From: JAWLDV01 sp046537975
Lineage (GTDB): Bacteria; Desulfobacterota; Desulfobulbia; Desulfobulbales; SURF-16
Reading direction: 5' to 3'
Length of the DNA: 23,215 nucleotides
Assembly: GCA_046537975.1 (NCBI GenBank)
Contig: JBKHJR010000045.1
Location: 1-23,215, forward strand
The translations under genes were made by a program, and so were the position numbers. The stretch's first letter is position 1. The number at the start of each line of letters is the position of its first letter. The notes beneath the pieces are model-generated. The model had not been told where the DNA came from. It did not search any database and worked only from the letters and a program-made list of their open reading frames with translations. Positions 1 to 7,639 of the stretch are shown piece after piece.

Positions 1-30
1 GGGTGAGGGTCGTCACCCTCCCCTCTCCGG

Positions 31-70
31 AAAATCAAAAGGCCCGCCGGGGACTGTCCCGACGGGCCTT
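31..70 (-). terminator. Rho-independent terminator of tRNA-Ala
   Basis: An inverted repeat pairs 39-51 with 58-70 (eight base pairs, one C/A mismatch, four more base pairs) around a 6-base loop. Read on the minus strand, the hairpin is followed by TTTTGATTTT (31-40), a good U-tract. It lies just 3' of the minus-strand tRNA gene, so it most likely ends that transcript. Read on the plus strand the tail is poor. A second small hairpin (GAGGGT/ACCCTC) lies at 5-20, at the window edge. Confidence 0.8.
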
Positions 71-78
71 CTTCATTG

Positions 79-151
<73 letters not shown>

Positions 152-184
152 ACATTCACCTGGTATTTATTTGAATTAAAGGAT

Positions 185-214
185 CATATATGCCATGAGA
201 AAACAAATTGTCAA
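185..214 (-). promoter_or_regulatory. Sigma-70 promoter of tRNA-Ala
   Basis: On the minus strand a perfect TTGACA -35 box (209-214) is followed after 18 bases by TATATG (185-190) as the -10 box. The predicted start is about 25-30 bases upstream of the tRNA 5' end, a normal leader length. A consensus -35 box suits a strongly expressed stable RNA gene. The start site is inferred. Confidence 0.65.
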
Positions 215-374
215 GAATTTTATCCATATTTTCTTGCCAACATCCCGCCTCTCTGATATACCCCGATAAATAACCTCAATCATATTTATATTGTATCCGG
301 AGTGGTTTCATATCTGATCTGGTTTGAATTCAGGGTTAGTAAGGAAAGTATCTCCCGGGACCTGCATTAAACAC

Positions 375-403
375 TTTTCACTTTCCGCTTTTTATATTAT
401 TAT
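375..403 (+). promoter_or_regulatory. Candidate sigma-70 promoter for mreBCD-mrdA-rodA
   Basis: TTTTCA (375-380) and TATTAT (398-403) are separated by exactly 17 bases. The -10 box has one mismatch to consensus and the -35 box has two. This would give a 5' leader of roughly 125 bases before mreB. It is the best pair seen in the gap but remains a weak prediction. Confidence 0.35.
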
Positions 404-533
404 TACCGGCTGTATTAATGATAAACAGGCATCTTCAAGTTAAGTTATTGAGTTCAAATCGAAAACTCCGCGAGCAGTGCGGAAAATTTCCCCGCTTACC
501 CCTTGGTAATGGGATAATTAATGAGAGACGACT

Positions 534-1571
534 ATGTTTTCACCCTTCAACTTCCTGTTCGGCTGGGCCTCCAACGACCTGGCAGTGGACCTCGGCACGG
601 CAAACACCCTTGTTTATGTAAAGGGAAAAGGGATTGTCCTCCGGGAACCGTCTGTGGTTGCAATCCGCAACGACTTGCGCAGCAATAAGGTCCTGGCAGT
701 GGGCAAAGAAGCAAAGATGATGCTCGGCCGGACTCCGGGAAATATCGTGGCTACCCGCCCCATCAAAGACGGTGTTATCGCTGACTTCGAGGTCACGGAG
801 GCCATGCTGAGCTACTTTATCAGAAAAGTGCATAACAGAAGGACCTTGGTCCATCCGCGGATAATCATAAGCGTACCATCCGGGATCACCCAGGTGGAGA
901 AAAGAGCGGTTCGTGAGTCAGCAGAATCAGCCGGGGCCAGGGAAGTCTATCTGATAGAAGAGCCCATGGCTGCCGCCATTGGAGCCGGGCTGCCCATAAC
1001 CGAACCCACCGCCAGCATGATTGTTGATATAGGAGGCGGAACTACTGAAGTGGCAGTTATCTCCCTGGCCGGCATTGTTTACTCCAAATCCGTGCGGGTG
1101 GCCGGCGACAAGATGGATGATTCCATTCTCCAACATATCAAACGCAAACATAATCTCGCTATCGGCATCCATACTGCAGAAAACATAAAGACAACCATAG
1201 GCAACGTCCTTCCGGTCTCTCCTTATCAAACCATGGATATCAAAGGGCGGGATCTGGTCTCCGGGGTTCCCAAGACGGTAACCATTGATGCGAATGAAAT
1301 AAGAGAGGCGATTGATGAACAGGTCGACGCCATCCTGGAAGCCGTAAAACTGGCCCTGGAAACCACGCCGCCCGAACTGTCAGCCGACATAGTCGATCAG
1401 GGCATCATTATGACGGGTGGAGGTGCCCTCCTGACCAATATAGACAAACGGCTGCAGGAGGAAACCGGTCTGCCCATAATTATTGCCGAAGATCCCCTCA
1501 CTTCAGTGGTTATCGGCTCAGGCCAGGCTCTTGAAAAGATCGATGTCCTCAAGGAGGTAACAGTAGATTAA
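534..1571 (+). CDS. mreB: Rod shape-determining actin homologue MreB
   Basis: MreB is the bacterial actin that polymerises on the inner face of the cytoplasmic membrane and steers the elongation machinery. The 345-residue protein has the family's normal length. The actin-fold nucleotide motifs are intact: phosphate-1 DLGTANT at residues 19-25, phosphate-2 DIGGGTTE from residue 165, and the adenosine motif TGGGALL at 294-300. The first eleven residues (MFSPFNFLFGW) form a hydrophobic, probably amphipathic segment, as in MreBs that bind membrane directly. The start is the ATG at 534; the only Shine-Dalgarno-like sequence upstream is a weak GAGAG. It is the first gene of a five-gene plus-strand Rod operon, and its identity is secure. 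Confidence 0.98.
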   Translation: MFSPFNFLFGWASNDLAVDLGTANTLVYVKGKGIVLREPSVVAIRNDLRSNKVLAVGKEAKMMLGRTPGNIVATRPIKDGVIADFEVTEAMLSYFIRKVHNRRTLVHPRIIISVPSGITQVEKRAVRESAESAGAREVYLIEEPMAAAIGAGLPITEPTASMIVDIGGGTTEVAVISLAGIVYSKSVRVAGDKMDDSILQHIKRKHNLAIGIHTAENIKTTIGNVLPVSPYQTMDIKGRDLVSGVPKTVTIDANEIREAIDEQVDAILEAVKLALETTPPELSADIVDQGIIMTGGGALLTNIDKRLQEETGLPIIIAEDPLTSVVIGSGQALEKIDVLKEVTVD

Positions 1572-1634
1572 AGGTTAATCGATTAAATGATATTAACTTA
1601 CAAATGACAAATGAAAACTTACAGCTGACCTCAC

Positions 1635-2513
1635 ATGCACAGGAGGAGTAATAAAAGAGAAAAGAACCGCCGGCCGTACATCATTTCAGCTTTGATCTTC
1701 GCCCTGATTCTCATAGTCATAGTCTCGGCGGTGGGAAAGCGGGAACTGAACACCACCCAAAAATTCACCCTGGACCTGATAGGCAAGGGACAGTTTGTTT
1801 TTCATAAAATCACCTCCTTTTCTGACCTTATATGGTCTGACTACGTGGCTCTATGGGACGTCCGCGAAGAAAACAAGAGGCTGAAAAAAAAACTTAGCGA
1901 GTTCCGGGCAGAACAGAACAAATACCGGGAGGCCATAGCCACCAATCAAAGGCTGCACCGGCTTCTTGGGATGAAGGAATCACTCAGTTCTCCCACTCTT
2001 ACTGCCGCCATTGTCGGCCGCGATCCTTCCCTCTGGTTCAGGACAGTCATTATTGACCGCGGCTCTGCCCACGGAATTGAAAAAGGTATGGCGGTCATCA
2101 GCTCCCAGGGTGTTGTGGGCCATGTCATGAGTACTTCCCCTGATTTCGCCAAGGTATTGCTGGCCAGTGATCCCAACTGCGCCATAGACGTCCTGGTTCA
2201 GAACAACAGGGTTCACGGTATCATCAAGGGTGCGGGAGATCACTACAATCTGCGTTATGTCCCCAGGAATTACGAGGTCAGCCAGGATGACGACATTGTT
2301 ACCTCGGGTCTCGCCGGTGTTTTTCCCAAGGGGCTGCCGGTGGGCACCGTCTCCCGGGTAACCCGCAGCAAAAGGGGAATGTTTCAGGAAATAGAGGTAA
2401 AACCGGCAATTGATTTCTCCAGACTGGAAGAAGTCATAATTATCCTTCAGGAAAATCCCCTGGCCAAACAGGACATTCTCAAGAAGTATAATCACCAAAT
2501 CAGAACGCCCTAA
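1635..2513 (+). CDS. mreC: Rod shape-determining protein MreC
   Basis: MreC is a bitopic periplasmic scaffold that contacts PBP2 and activates the elongasome. The 292-residue product shows a basic cytoplasmic N-terminus, one transmembrane helix at about residues 15-33, a charged coiled coil at about 73-112, and then the beta-rich periplasmic domain with the conserved stretch around VVGHVMSTSPDFAKVLL and the SGLAGVFPKGLPVG segment. The gene lies 63 bases after mreB and 5 bases before mreD. No Shine-Dalgarno sequence precedes the ATG at 1635. Instead a perfect AGGAGG (1641-1646) falls inside codons 3-4, and no ATG, GTG or TTG lies within reach downstream of it. The ATG at 1635 is therefore retained as the start. 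Confidence 0.95.
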   Translation: MHRRSNKREKNRRPYIISALIFALILIVIVSAVGKRELNTTQKFTLDLIGKGQFVFHKITSFSDLIWSDYVALWDVREENKRLKKKLSEFRAEQNKYREAIATNQRLHRLLGMKESLSSPTLTAAIVGRDPSLWFRTVIIDRGSAHGIEKGMAVISSQGVVGHVMSTSPDFAKVLLASDPNCAIDVLVQNNRVHGIIKGAGDHYNLRYVPRNYEVSQDDDIVTSGLAGVFPKGLPVGTVSRVTRSKRGMFQEIEVKPAIDFSRLEEVIIILQENPLAKQDILKKYNHQIRTP

Positions 2514-2518
2514 GCTGA

Positions 2519-3061
2519 ATGACCACCACCTTTTTTTTGCTGTTAGGCACATTCCTGCTTATCATGCGCACAGCACTTTTCCCGGCCCTGCCGGAATGGC
2601 TGGGAAGACCGGATCTTTACCTGATCCTGATCGTTTTTATCAGCCTGCACTTCAACTTATGGTCAAGCACCATAATCATACTCCTGCTGGGCCTTATTCT
2701 CGACATTGTCTCCGGTGTTTTCGGAGGTCTTTATCCCATTACCCTGCTTGTGCTCATGGCAGGAATCAGATTCCTCTCCAAGAAGCTGTTTATCAAGGAC
2801 AAGGCCCCCCAGATACCGATAGTTCTTTTGAGCTATCTTTTTATAAACGCTCTGCTCTATCTTACGGCAATTCTGCTTTCTGACGGAGGCTCTCTGCCCT
2901 GGGACTGGCGGCCCATACTTTTCCAGATGCTGGTTATCGCAGTTCTCACCATGCCGTGTTTCGCCCTTTTTGACTTTCTTTATAGATGGTCAATCTCTGA
3001 AAAGAAGATATTTTTCCTGCAAAGGAGAAATAGGAGCAACAGATTCAAAGCCCGGCGCTAA
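2519..3061 (+). CDS. mreD: Rod shape-determining membrane protein MreD
   Basis: MreD is the small polytopic inner-membrane subunit of the Rod complex and works with MreC. The 180-residue protein is almost entirely hydrophobic, with about five predicted membrane segments. The motif LGLILDIVSGVFGG in its middle is typical of the MreD family. It ends in a basic cytoplasmic tail. Its start lies 5 bases after the mreC stop, so translational coupling is likely; no Shine-Dalgarno sequence is seen. Codons 5-7 contain a T8 homopolymer (2531-2538). MreD is poorly conserved in sequence, so position in the operon supports the call as much as the motif does. Confidence 0.93.
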   Translation: MTTTFFLLLGTFLLIMRTALFPALPEWLGRPDLYLILIVFISLHFNLWSSTIIILLLGLILDIVSGVFGGLYPITLLVLMAGIRFLSKKLFIKDKAPQIPIVLLSYLFINALLYLTAILLSDGGSLPWDWRPILFQMLVIAVLTMPCFALFDFLYRWSISEKKIFFLQRRNRSNRFKARR

Positions 3062-3112
3062 CTGGGTCAGAATTAAATCAGGATTCAGGAACTTATCAAT
3101 AAAATATTTAAG

Positions 3113-4957
3113 ATGAAAAATCCCCTTACTGATCTGCGACAGGTTAATGAAGAAGAACTGGCTCTTCTGAAAAAGCGGGTAGAAATTGCCTCCGCCTTTG
3201 TAATTATAATAGCGGCCCTTCTTCTGACCCGGCTCTGGTACCTGCAGGTCCTTAACTATGAGGACTATTCCCAGCGGGCCCAGACCAACCTGATCAGGTC
3301 CAGGGAAATTACTCCTCCAAGGGGAAGAATTATGGACAGACAGGGCCGCATTATGGTCACCAACAGACCCTGCTTTAATGTCTTGTGGTATAAGGAAGAT
3401 GCCCGCCGGCCTGAACTGATCATAAAAAGACTGTCTTCCATTCTTGATCTCAGTATCTCCGATATCCTGGAGAAGGTGCGCGAGGCCAGCGATCAGCCCA
3501 ACTACGTACCTATTCTGCTGGCCGAAGATATTGACCGTTCCACCCTGATTTACTTAGAAAATCATAAATTCTCCCTTCCCGGAGTAGTCATCAAAACTGT
3601 TCCCAGGCGTCGGTATCCCCACGGCAATCTGGCCTCCCATTTGCTCGGCTATCTGGGCCAGATATCGAAGCAGCAATTGCAGGTAAAAGAGGACGACTAC
3701 TACAAAGGCGGCGACCTGCTCGGCTTAACAGGAATTGAAAAGACCTTCAATAATGAGCTCCGGGGAGAAAAGGGAAAGCGCTACCTGGAAGTCGATTCCC
3801 GGGGTTTTGTCCAGCGTAACTTGAGAGTCAAGAAAGCCCTGCCCGGCAACGATCTTAAACTGACTATTGATGTTGATCTGCAGAAGGAGGCTGAAAAAGC
3901 CCTTCAGGGCAGAGCAGGAGCTATATGCGCCATGGAAGTTAAAACCGGCAGGCTCCTGGTGCTGGCCAGTTCTCCGCCCATAGAGATACAGGAATTTGCC
4001 GGCGGCATAAGCAGCAAGACCTGGCAGGATCATGTCCAGAATCCCCTGGACCCCCTTACAGATAAAAACATCCAGGGTCAGTATCCTCCAGCCTCCACCT
4101 ACAAAACAGTTACCGCTCTGGCCGGTCTATCTGAGGAAGTCATAACTCCCGAAACCATCATCTACTGCAACGGCTCCATGGAACTGCACGGCAGAAAGTA
4201 CAGATGCTGGAAGAAAAGAGGGCACGGCGCCACTACCCTGAAAAAGGCCTTGAGTGAATCGTGCGATGTTTATTTTTACGAGGTGGGTCACCGGCTCGGG
4301 ATCAGGAATCTGGCCAAGTATGCCAGAGAATCCGGACTTGGGGAAAAAACAGGCATTGCGCTGCCGGGAGAGGCCGCTGGTTTGGTCCCTGATCCGGATT
4401 GGAAAAAAAGGACCAAAAACCAAAATTGGCAGGAGGGAGAGACTCTCTCCACGGCAATCGGCCAGGGCTTCAACCTGACTACGCCGCTGCAAATCTGCCG
4501 GATGACAGCAGCAATCGCAGAGGGGGGGACCCTTTATCAGCCCCGCCTGGTAGAAGAAATACGGAAAATGGACACAAATACGGAGGAAAAATTCTCTTCA
4601 AAAACAGACGGCAAAATTTCCGCCTCCCGGGAAATCCTGGATCTGATTAAACAGGGACTGGTCGATGCAGTTAATGCTAAACACGGCACAGGCGAACAGG
4701 CCAGGCTGGAGACGATCACCGTGGCCGGCAAAACCGGAACCGCCCAAACGCTTGGCCTGGACAGATTCAAGGCGCTGCTCGAGGAAGATATACCATATAA
4801 GTACAAGGACCATGCCTGGTTTACCTCTTTCGCCCCGGCGGAAGATCCGGAAATCGCCGTTACGGTCTTTGTTGAACACGGCAGCCACGGGGGCTCGACT
4901 GCAGCACCGATTGCCAGGAAGATATTAGAGAAATATTTCAATATAGAAGAAAAATAA
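3113..4957 (+). CDS. mrdA: Penicillin-binding protein 2 (class B transpeptidase)
   Basis: PBP2 is the monofunctional D,D-transpeptidase that cross-links lateral-wall peptidoglycan and partners RodA. The 614-residue protein has a single N-terminal membrane anchor at about residues 28-48. The class B pedestal domain follows, with the conserved ITPPRGRIMDR stretch, and then the transpeptidase domain. All three catalytic motifs are present: S-x-x-K as STYK with nucleophile Ser328 and Lys331, the second motif as SCD at 383-385, and KTGTA from Lys540. SCD replaces the textbook SxN, as in other PBP2 proteins. It lies 51 bases after mreD and 14 bases before rodA. No Shine-Dalgarno sequence precedes the ATG at 3113. 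Confidence 0.96.
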   Translation: MKNPLTDLRQVNEEELALLKKRVEIASAFVIIIAALLLTRLWYLQVLNYEDYSQRAQTNLIRSREITPPRGRIMDRQGRIMVTNRPCFNVLWYKEDARRPELIIKRLSSILDLSISDILEKVREASDQPNYVPILLAEDIDRSTLIYLENHKFSLPGVVIKTVPRRRYPHGNLASHLLGYLGQISKQQLQVKEDDYYKGGDLLGLTGIEKTFNNELRGEKGKRYLEVDSRGFVQRNLRVKKALPGNDLKLTIDVDLQKEAEKALQGRAGAICAMEVKTGRLLVLASSPPIEIQEFAGGISSKTWQDHVQNPLDPLTDKNIQGQYPPASTYKTVTALAGLSEEVITPETIIYCNGSMELHGRKYRCWKKRGHGATTLKKALSESCDVYFYEVGHRLGIRNLAKYARESGLGEKTGIALPGEAAGLVPDPDWKKRTKNQNWQEGETLSTAIGQGFNLTTPLQICRMTAAIAEGGTLYQPRLVEEIRKMDTNTEEKFSSKTDGKISASREILDLIKQGLVDAVNAKHGTGEQARLETITVAGKTGTAQTLGLDRFKALLEEDIPYKYKDHAWFTSFAPAEDPEIAVTVFVEHGSHGGSTAAPIARKILEKYFNIEEK

Positions 4958-4971
4958 GACTCCTGATTTCC

Positions 4972-6084
4972 ATGTTACGATTTGACCGACGACTTCTCCA
5001 GAATTTTGACTGGGTTATTCTGCTCTTTGTACTGATTATAGCAACCATGAGTATCATGAATCTCTACAGTATAACATACCAGGACCAGGGCAGTAGTAAT
5101 GGCCTTTATCTAAAACAGCTCTACTATTTCATTATAGGGTTGGGAGTAATAGGTGTTATTATCTGTTTTGACTATCGCAAGCTGCTGAACTGGGACTACA
5201 CCATTTACACCGCCACCATTATCACCCTTCTCTATGTTCTGGTGTTCGGCCTGCTTCATGTCCATACCAAACGCTGGATCGATCTCGGACCGGTAAACTT
5301 CCAGCCCTCAGAGGCTGCCAAACTGGCCCTGATTATTGTTCTGGCCAGTTATTATTCCCGTTACGACACTTCCGAGGGATTGACCCTTAAAGAACTCTTG
5401 ATTCCCATTCTGCTGACAGCTGTCCCCTTTTTGCTTATCCTGAAACAACCGGACCTGGGTACAGCCCTGCTGCTAATCTTTATCTTCGCTTCCATGACCA
5501 TCTTTGTCAAATTGAAATGGTCGACCTTCGCCATTCTGACCACTATAACTCTCTCCATTATTCCAGTCGCCTGGAAATTCCTGCTTAAGCCCTACCAGAA
5601 AGAGAGGATTGAATCCCTGTTCTCTCCGGATAAGAATCTCATGACCACGGGCTATCAGATTTTCCAGTCCAAAATTGCCATGGGCAGCGGCGGCCTGCTG
5701 GGTAAAGGCTATCTCAAGGGGACCCAGGGCCACCTCAATTTTCTGCCGGAAAAGCACACCGACTTCGCCTTTTCCATCTGGGCGGAAGAGTTCGGTTTTG
5801 CAGGTTCCTTCATCTTTTTGGTCGTCTATTTCACCATGATCCTCTGGGGGCTCAAGATCTCCTGTTCCTCCAAAGACAAGTTCGGCACCCTTCTCTGCCT
5901 GGGCGTTGCCTCCCTGATCTTATGGCAGTCTCTGATTAATCTGGCCATGGTCATGGGACTGCTGCCGGTGGTGGGAATGCCCCTCCCCCTTTTCAGCTAC
6001 GGGGGCTCCTCCCTGCTCACTACCATGGCAGGTATCGGCATCATGATCAACGTGAGGATGAGAAGATATCAGATGGCCAGATAG
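4972..6084 (+). CDS. rodA: Peptidoglycan glycosyltransferase RodA
   Basis: RodA is a SEDS-family polymerase that extends glycan strands from lipid II and works with PBP2. The 370-residue protein is polytopic, with about ten membrane segments. SEDS landmarks are visible: KRWIDLGPVNFQPSE in the first half, KQPDLGTALLL, the HTDFAFSIWAEEFGF segment, and near the C-terminus GMPLPLFSYGGSS. The start is the ATG at 4972, 14 bases after the mrdA stop, without a recognisable Shine-Dalgarno sequence. It is the last gene of the Rod operon, and the next gene converges from the minus strand. FtsW or SpoVE would look similar, but pairing with PBP2 and mreBCD fixes the assignment as RodA. Confidence 0.96.
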   Translation: MLRFDRRLLQNFDWVILLFVLIIATMSIMNLYSITYQDQGSSNGLYLKQLYYFIIGLGVIGVIICFDYRKLLNWDYTIYTATIITLLYVLVFGLLHVHTKRWIDLGPVNFQPSEAAKLALIIVLASYYSRYDTSEGLTLKELLIPILLTAVPFLLILKQPDLGTALLLIFIFASMTIFVKLKWSTFAILTTITLSIIPVAWKFLLKPYQKERIESLFSPDKNLMTTGYQIFQSKIAMGSGGLLGKGYLKGTQGHLNFLPEKHTDFAFSIWAEEFGFAGSFIFLVVYFTMILWGLKISCSSKDKFGTLLCLGVASLILWQSLINLAMVMGLLPVVGMPLPLFSYGGSSLLTTMAGIGIMINVRMRRYQMAR

Positions 6085-6169
6085 CAACCTAAAAAAATTG
6101 CCCCGGTCAGCGCTTGGTTTTAGAAATAAAATCAGGACATGATCTTTTGCCCATTACTCTCCAATTCAG

Positions 6170-6847
6170 TCAGGTTTCATCATTGTTTTCCCCTTCTTCT
6201 TCCGGAGAGGACGGTTTCAGGTCGGCTCCAAGCCTACGGTAAAGCCGGTTCAAGATCAGGTACAACAGCATCAAGAAAACCAGGATAAGAAGAGCCAAGG
6301 TCAAATTCATCCTGATGGCATAGCTGCCGAGAATCACCAAGGGCAGGGCCATGACCATCTGGACAGTCCAACCCAGGGCGAAGTAGGCCTGGAAAGTCAG
6401 GCCGCTGAGACTAAGGGTGTAATTTTTGACAGCGTAGGGGAGGCCGGGAATAACTACGAACAGAAAGAGATGGGAAATACTGACTTTCTCCCTGAAATAG
6501 CGGAGATGTCCCCGGTAGTTCTTCAGCATCCTGTCAAGATAAGGTTTAAATAGGGAATGGGCCAGCAGATAAGAGACAGTCAGATGAATGATCATGGTGA
6601 GCGCTGTCAGGAGAGAGCCCCAGACCATGCCGAACTTGATGCCGGCCAGAATCAGGAAGACAGAGAGAGGGAAGCCGATTATGGGCATCAGGGCCATTAA
6701 GAAGATAAAAAGTATAGGCTGGGTATCCCTGTTGACCAGGAAGTTAAACCAGGCGAAGAAGCCCTGCCCTTTGCTTAAAGAGATCAGACCTGCCGCCAAA
6801 AAGGCGGCCACAGTCAGTATGATTACGACAACTTTAAGTTTGGTCAT
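6170..6847 (-). CDS. VTT/TVP38 (TMEM64-type) membrane protein
   Basis: This 225-residue polytopic protein belongs to the VTT (DedA / TVP38 / TMEM64) superfamily, whose characterised members move or scramble lipids such as undecaprenyl phosphate or phospholipids. An N-terminal membrane helix at about residues 5-25 is followed by the VTT core. The re-entrant-loop regions are seen as PIIGFPLSVFLILAGIKFG and VVIPGLPYAVKNYTLSLSG, the second matching the family pattern of a proline-rich loop before a glycine-ending helix. A charged tail closes the protein. Its ATG overlaps the stop of the upstream EEP gene as TGATG (6845-6849), so it is almost certainly translated by coupling. The substrate is unknown; a lipid intermediate of the same operon is an inference. 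Confidence 0.85.
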   Translation of the reverse strand: MTKLKVVVIILTVAAFLAAGLISLSKGQGFFAWFNFLVNRDTQPILFIFLMALMPIIGFPLSVFLILAGIKFGMVWGSLLTALTMIIHLTVSYLLAHSLFKPYLDRMLKNYRGHLRYFREKVSISHLFLFVVIPGLPYAVKNYTLSLSGLTFQAYFALGWTVQMVMALPLVILGSYAIRMNLTLALLILVFLMLLYLILNRLYRRLGADLKPSSPEEEGENNDET

Positions 6848-7608
6848 CAGCGCTTATGGACTATGATGTCGGCAACCAAGGGCAGATGATCAGAGGCGGT
6901 CCTGGCCAGGCCGGTCCCGGGAACCTGGACGCTCTTCACCTCAATCCCGTCACTGACAAACAGATAGTCTATCCTGTTGAAGGGCAGTCGGGAAGGCCAG
7001 GTTGGCTTCTCCCTTTCCCCTTTTATTCTCCACTGAACATCCCGAAGTTGTCTCTGAAAGCGGCGGTAGACGTAAGAACGGGGTTGAGAATTCAGATCGC
7101 CGCCCAGTATCACCGGGCAACCGCATTCCGGGTTTGCCAGCCACTTATGCCCGATGAGGAGATCAGCCTGACGGCATCTTTCCAGACGGCGCAAGCCCAG
7201 ATGAGTATTGATAAAATTAACCGGGATACCCTCCACATCAATTTTCACCCAGATTGCACTCCGGGGCTCCAGTCCCGGTTTCCGCTTTATACCTGAGAGC
7301 CTGCCCACCTTGACCAGTTTAAGAGGGAAACGGCTTAATACGGCATTGCCGTATAGTTCTTCCTCTATATGCAGGGAAGGATGGAAGTGGCAAAACATCT
7401 CCATAAAAGAGGCAATGTCGTAGGCCTGGTCTCTTTTGCCGCTACGTAATTTACCGACATCAACTTCCTGGAGGGCTACAATATCCGGTTCATAGCAGGA
7501 AATGACCCGGGCGATCCTTTCAGGAGATATCCTGCCGTCAATCCCCTTGCAGCTATGGATATTGTAGGTCATCACCCTTATACGGACACTTCTGCGAAAA
7601 ATATTCAA
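6847..7608 (-). CDS. EEP-family phosphoesterase (endonuclease/exonuclease/phosphatase fold)
   Basis: The 253-residue protein carries the full metal-dependent EEP signature: Asn16 in TYNIH, Glu48 in LQEVD, NTHLG mid-protein, GGDLNS at about residue 170 and a C-terminal SDHLP with Asp240-His241. The family includes DNase I, sphingomyelinases, inositol phosphatases and other phosphodiesterases. The context (glycosyltransferase, VTT membrane protein) favours a lipid or sugar phosphodiester over DNA, but this is an inference. No signal peptide is visible. The chosen start is TTG at 7608; an ATG at residue 13 would cut into the first core strand. It lies 31 bases after the phosphodiesterase gene and overlaps the VTT gene by one base. 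Confidence 0.87.
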   Translation of the reverse strand: MNIFRRSVRIRVMTYNIHSCKGIDGRISPERIARVISCYEPDIVALQEVDVGKLRSGKRDQAYDIASFMEMFCHFHPSLHIEEELYGNAVLSRFPLKLVKVGRLSGIKRKPGLEPRSAIWVKIDVEGIPVNFINTHLGLRRLERCRQADLLIGHKWLANPECGCPVILGGDLNSQPRSYVYRRFQRQLRDVQWRIKGEREKPTWPSRLPFNRIDYLFVSDGIEVKSVQVPGTGLARTASDHLPLVADIIVHKR

Positions 7609-7639
7609 GGCTAAGCGTTCATAATGTGTTTTTTAAGAA

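Larger units (their letters stand above)
152..533. other. Divergent intergenic region, tRNA-Ala / mreB
   Basis: This 382-base AT-rich gap separates the minus-strand tRNA from the plus-strand Rod operon. It contains the tRNA promoter (185-214) and a weaker candidate mreB promoter (375-403). No convincing coding frame is visible: the frame that opens at 418 overlaps mreB and resembles no known protein. The stretch 215-374 shows nothing recognisable. Confidence 0.6.

Noticed and set aside
418..621. A 67-codon open frame upstream of and overlapping mreB.
   Set aside because: It has no ribosome site, no recognisable composition or motif, and overlaps the MreB start in another frame.
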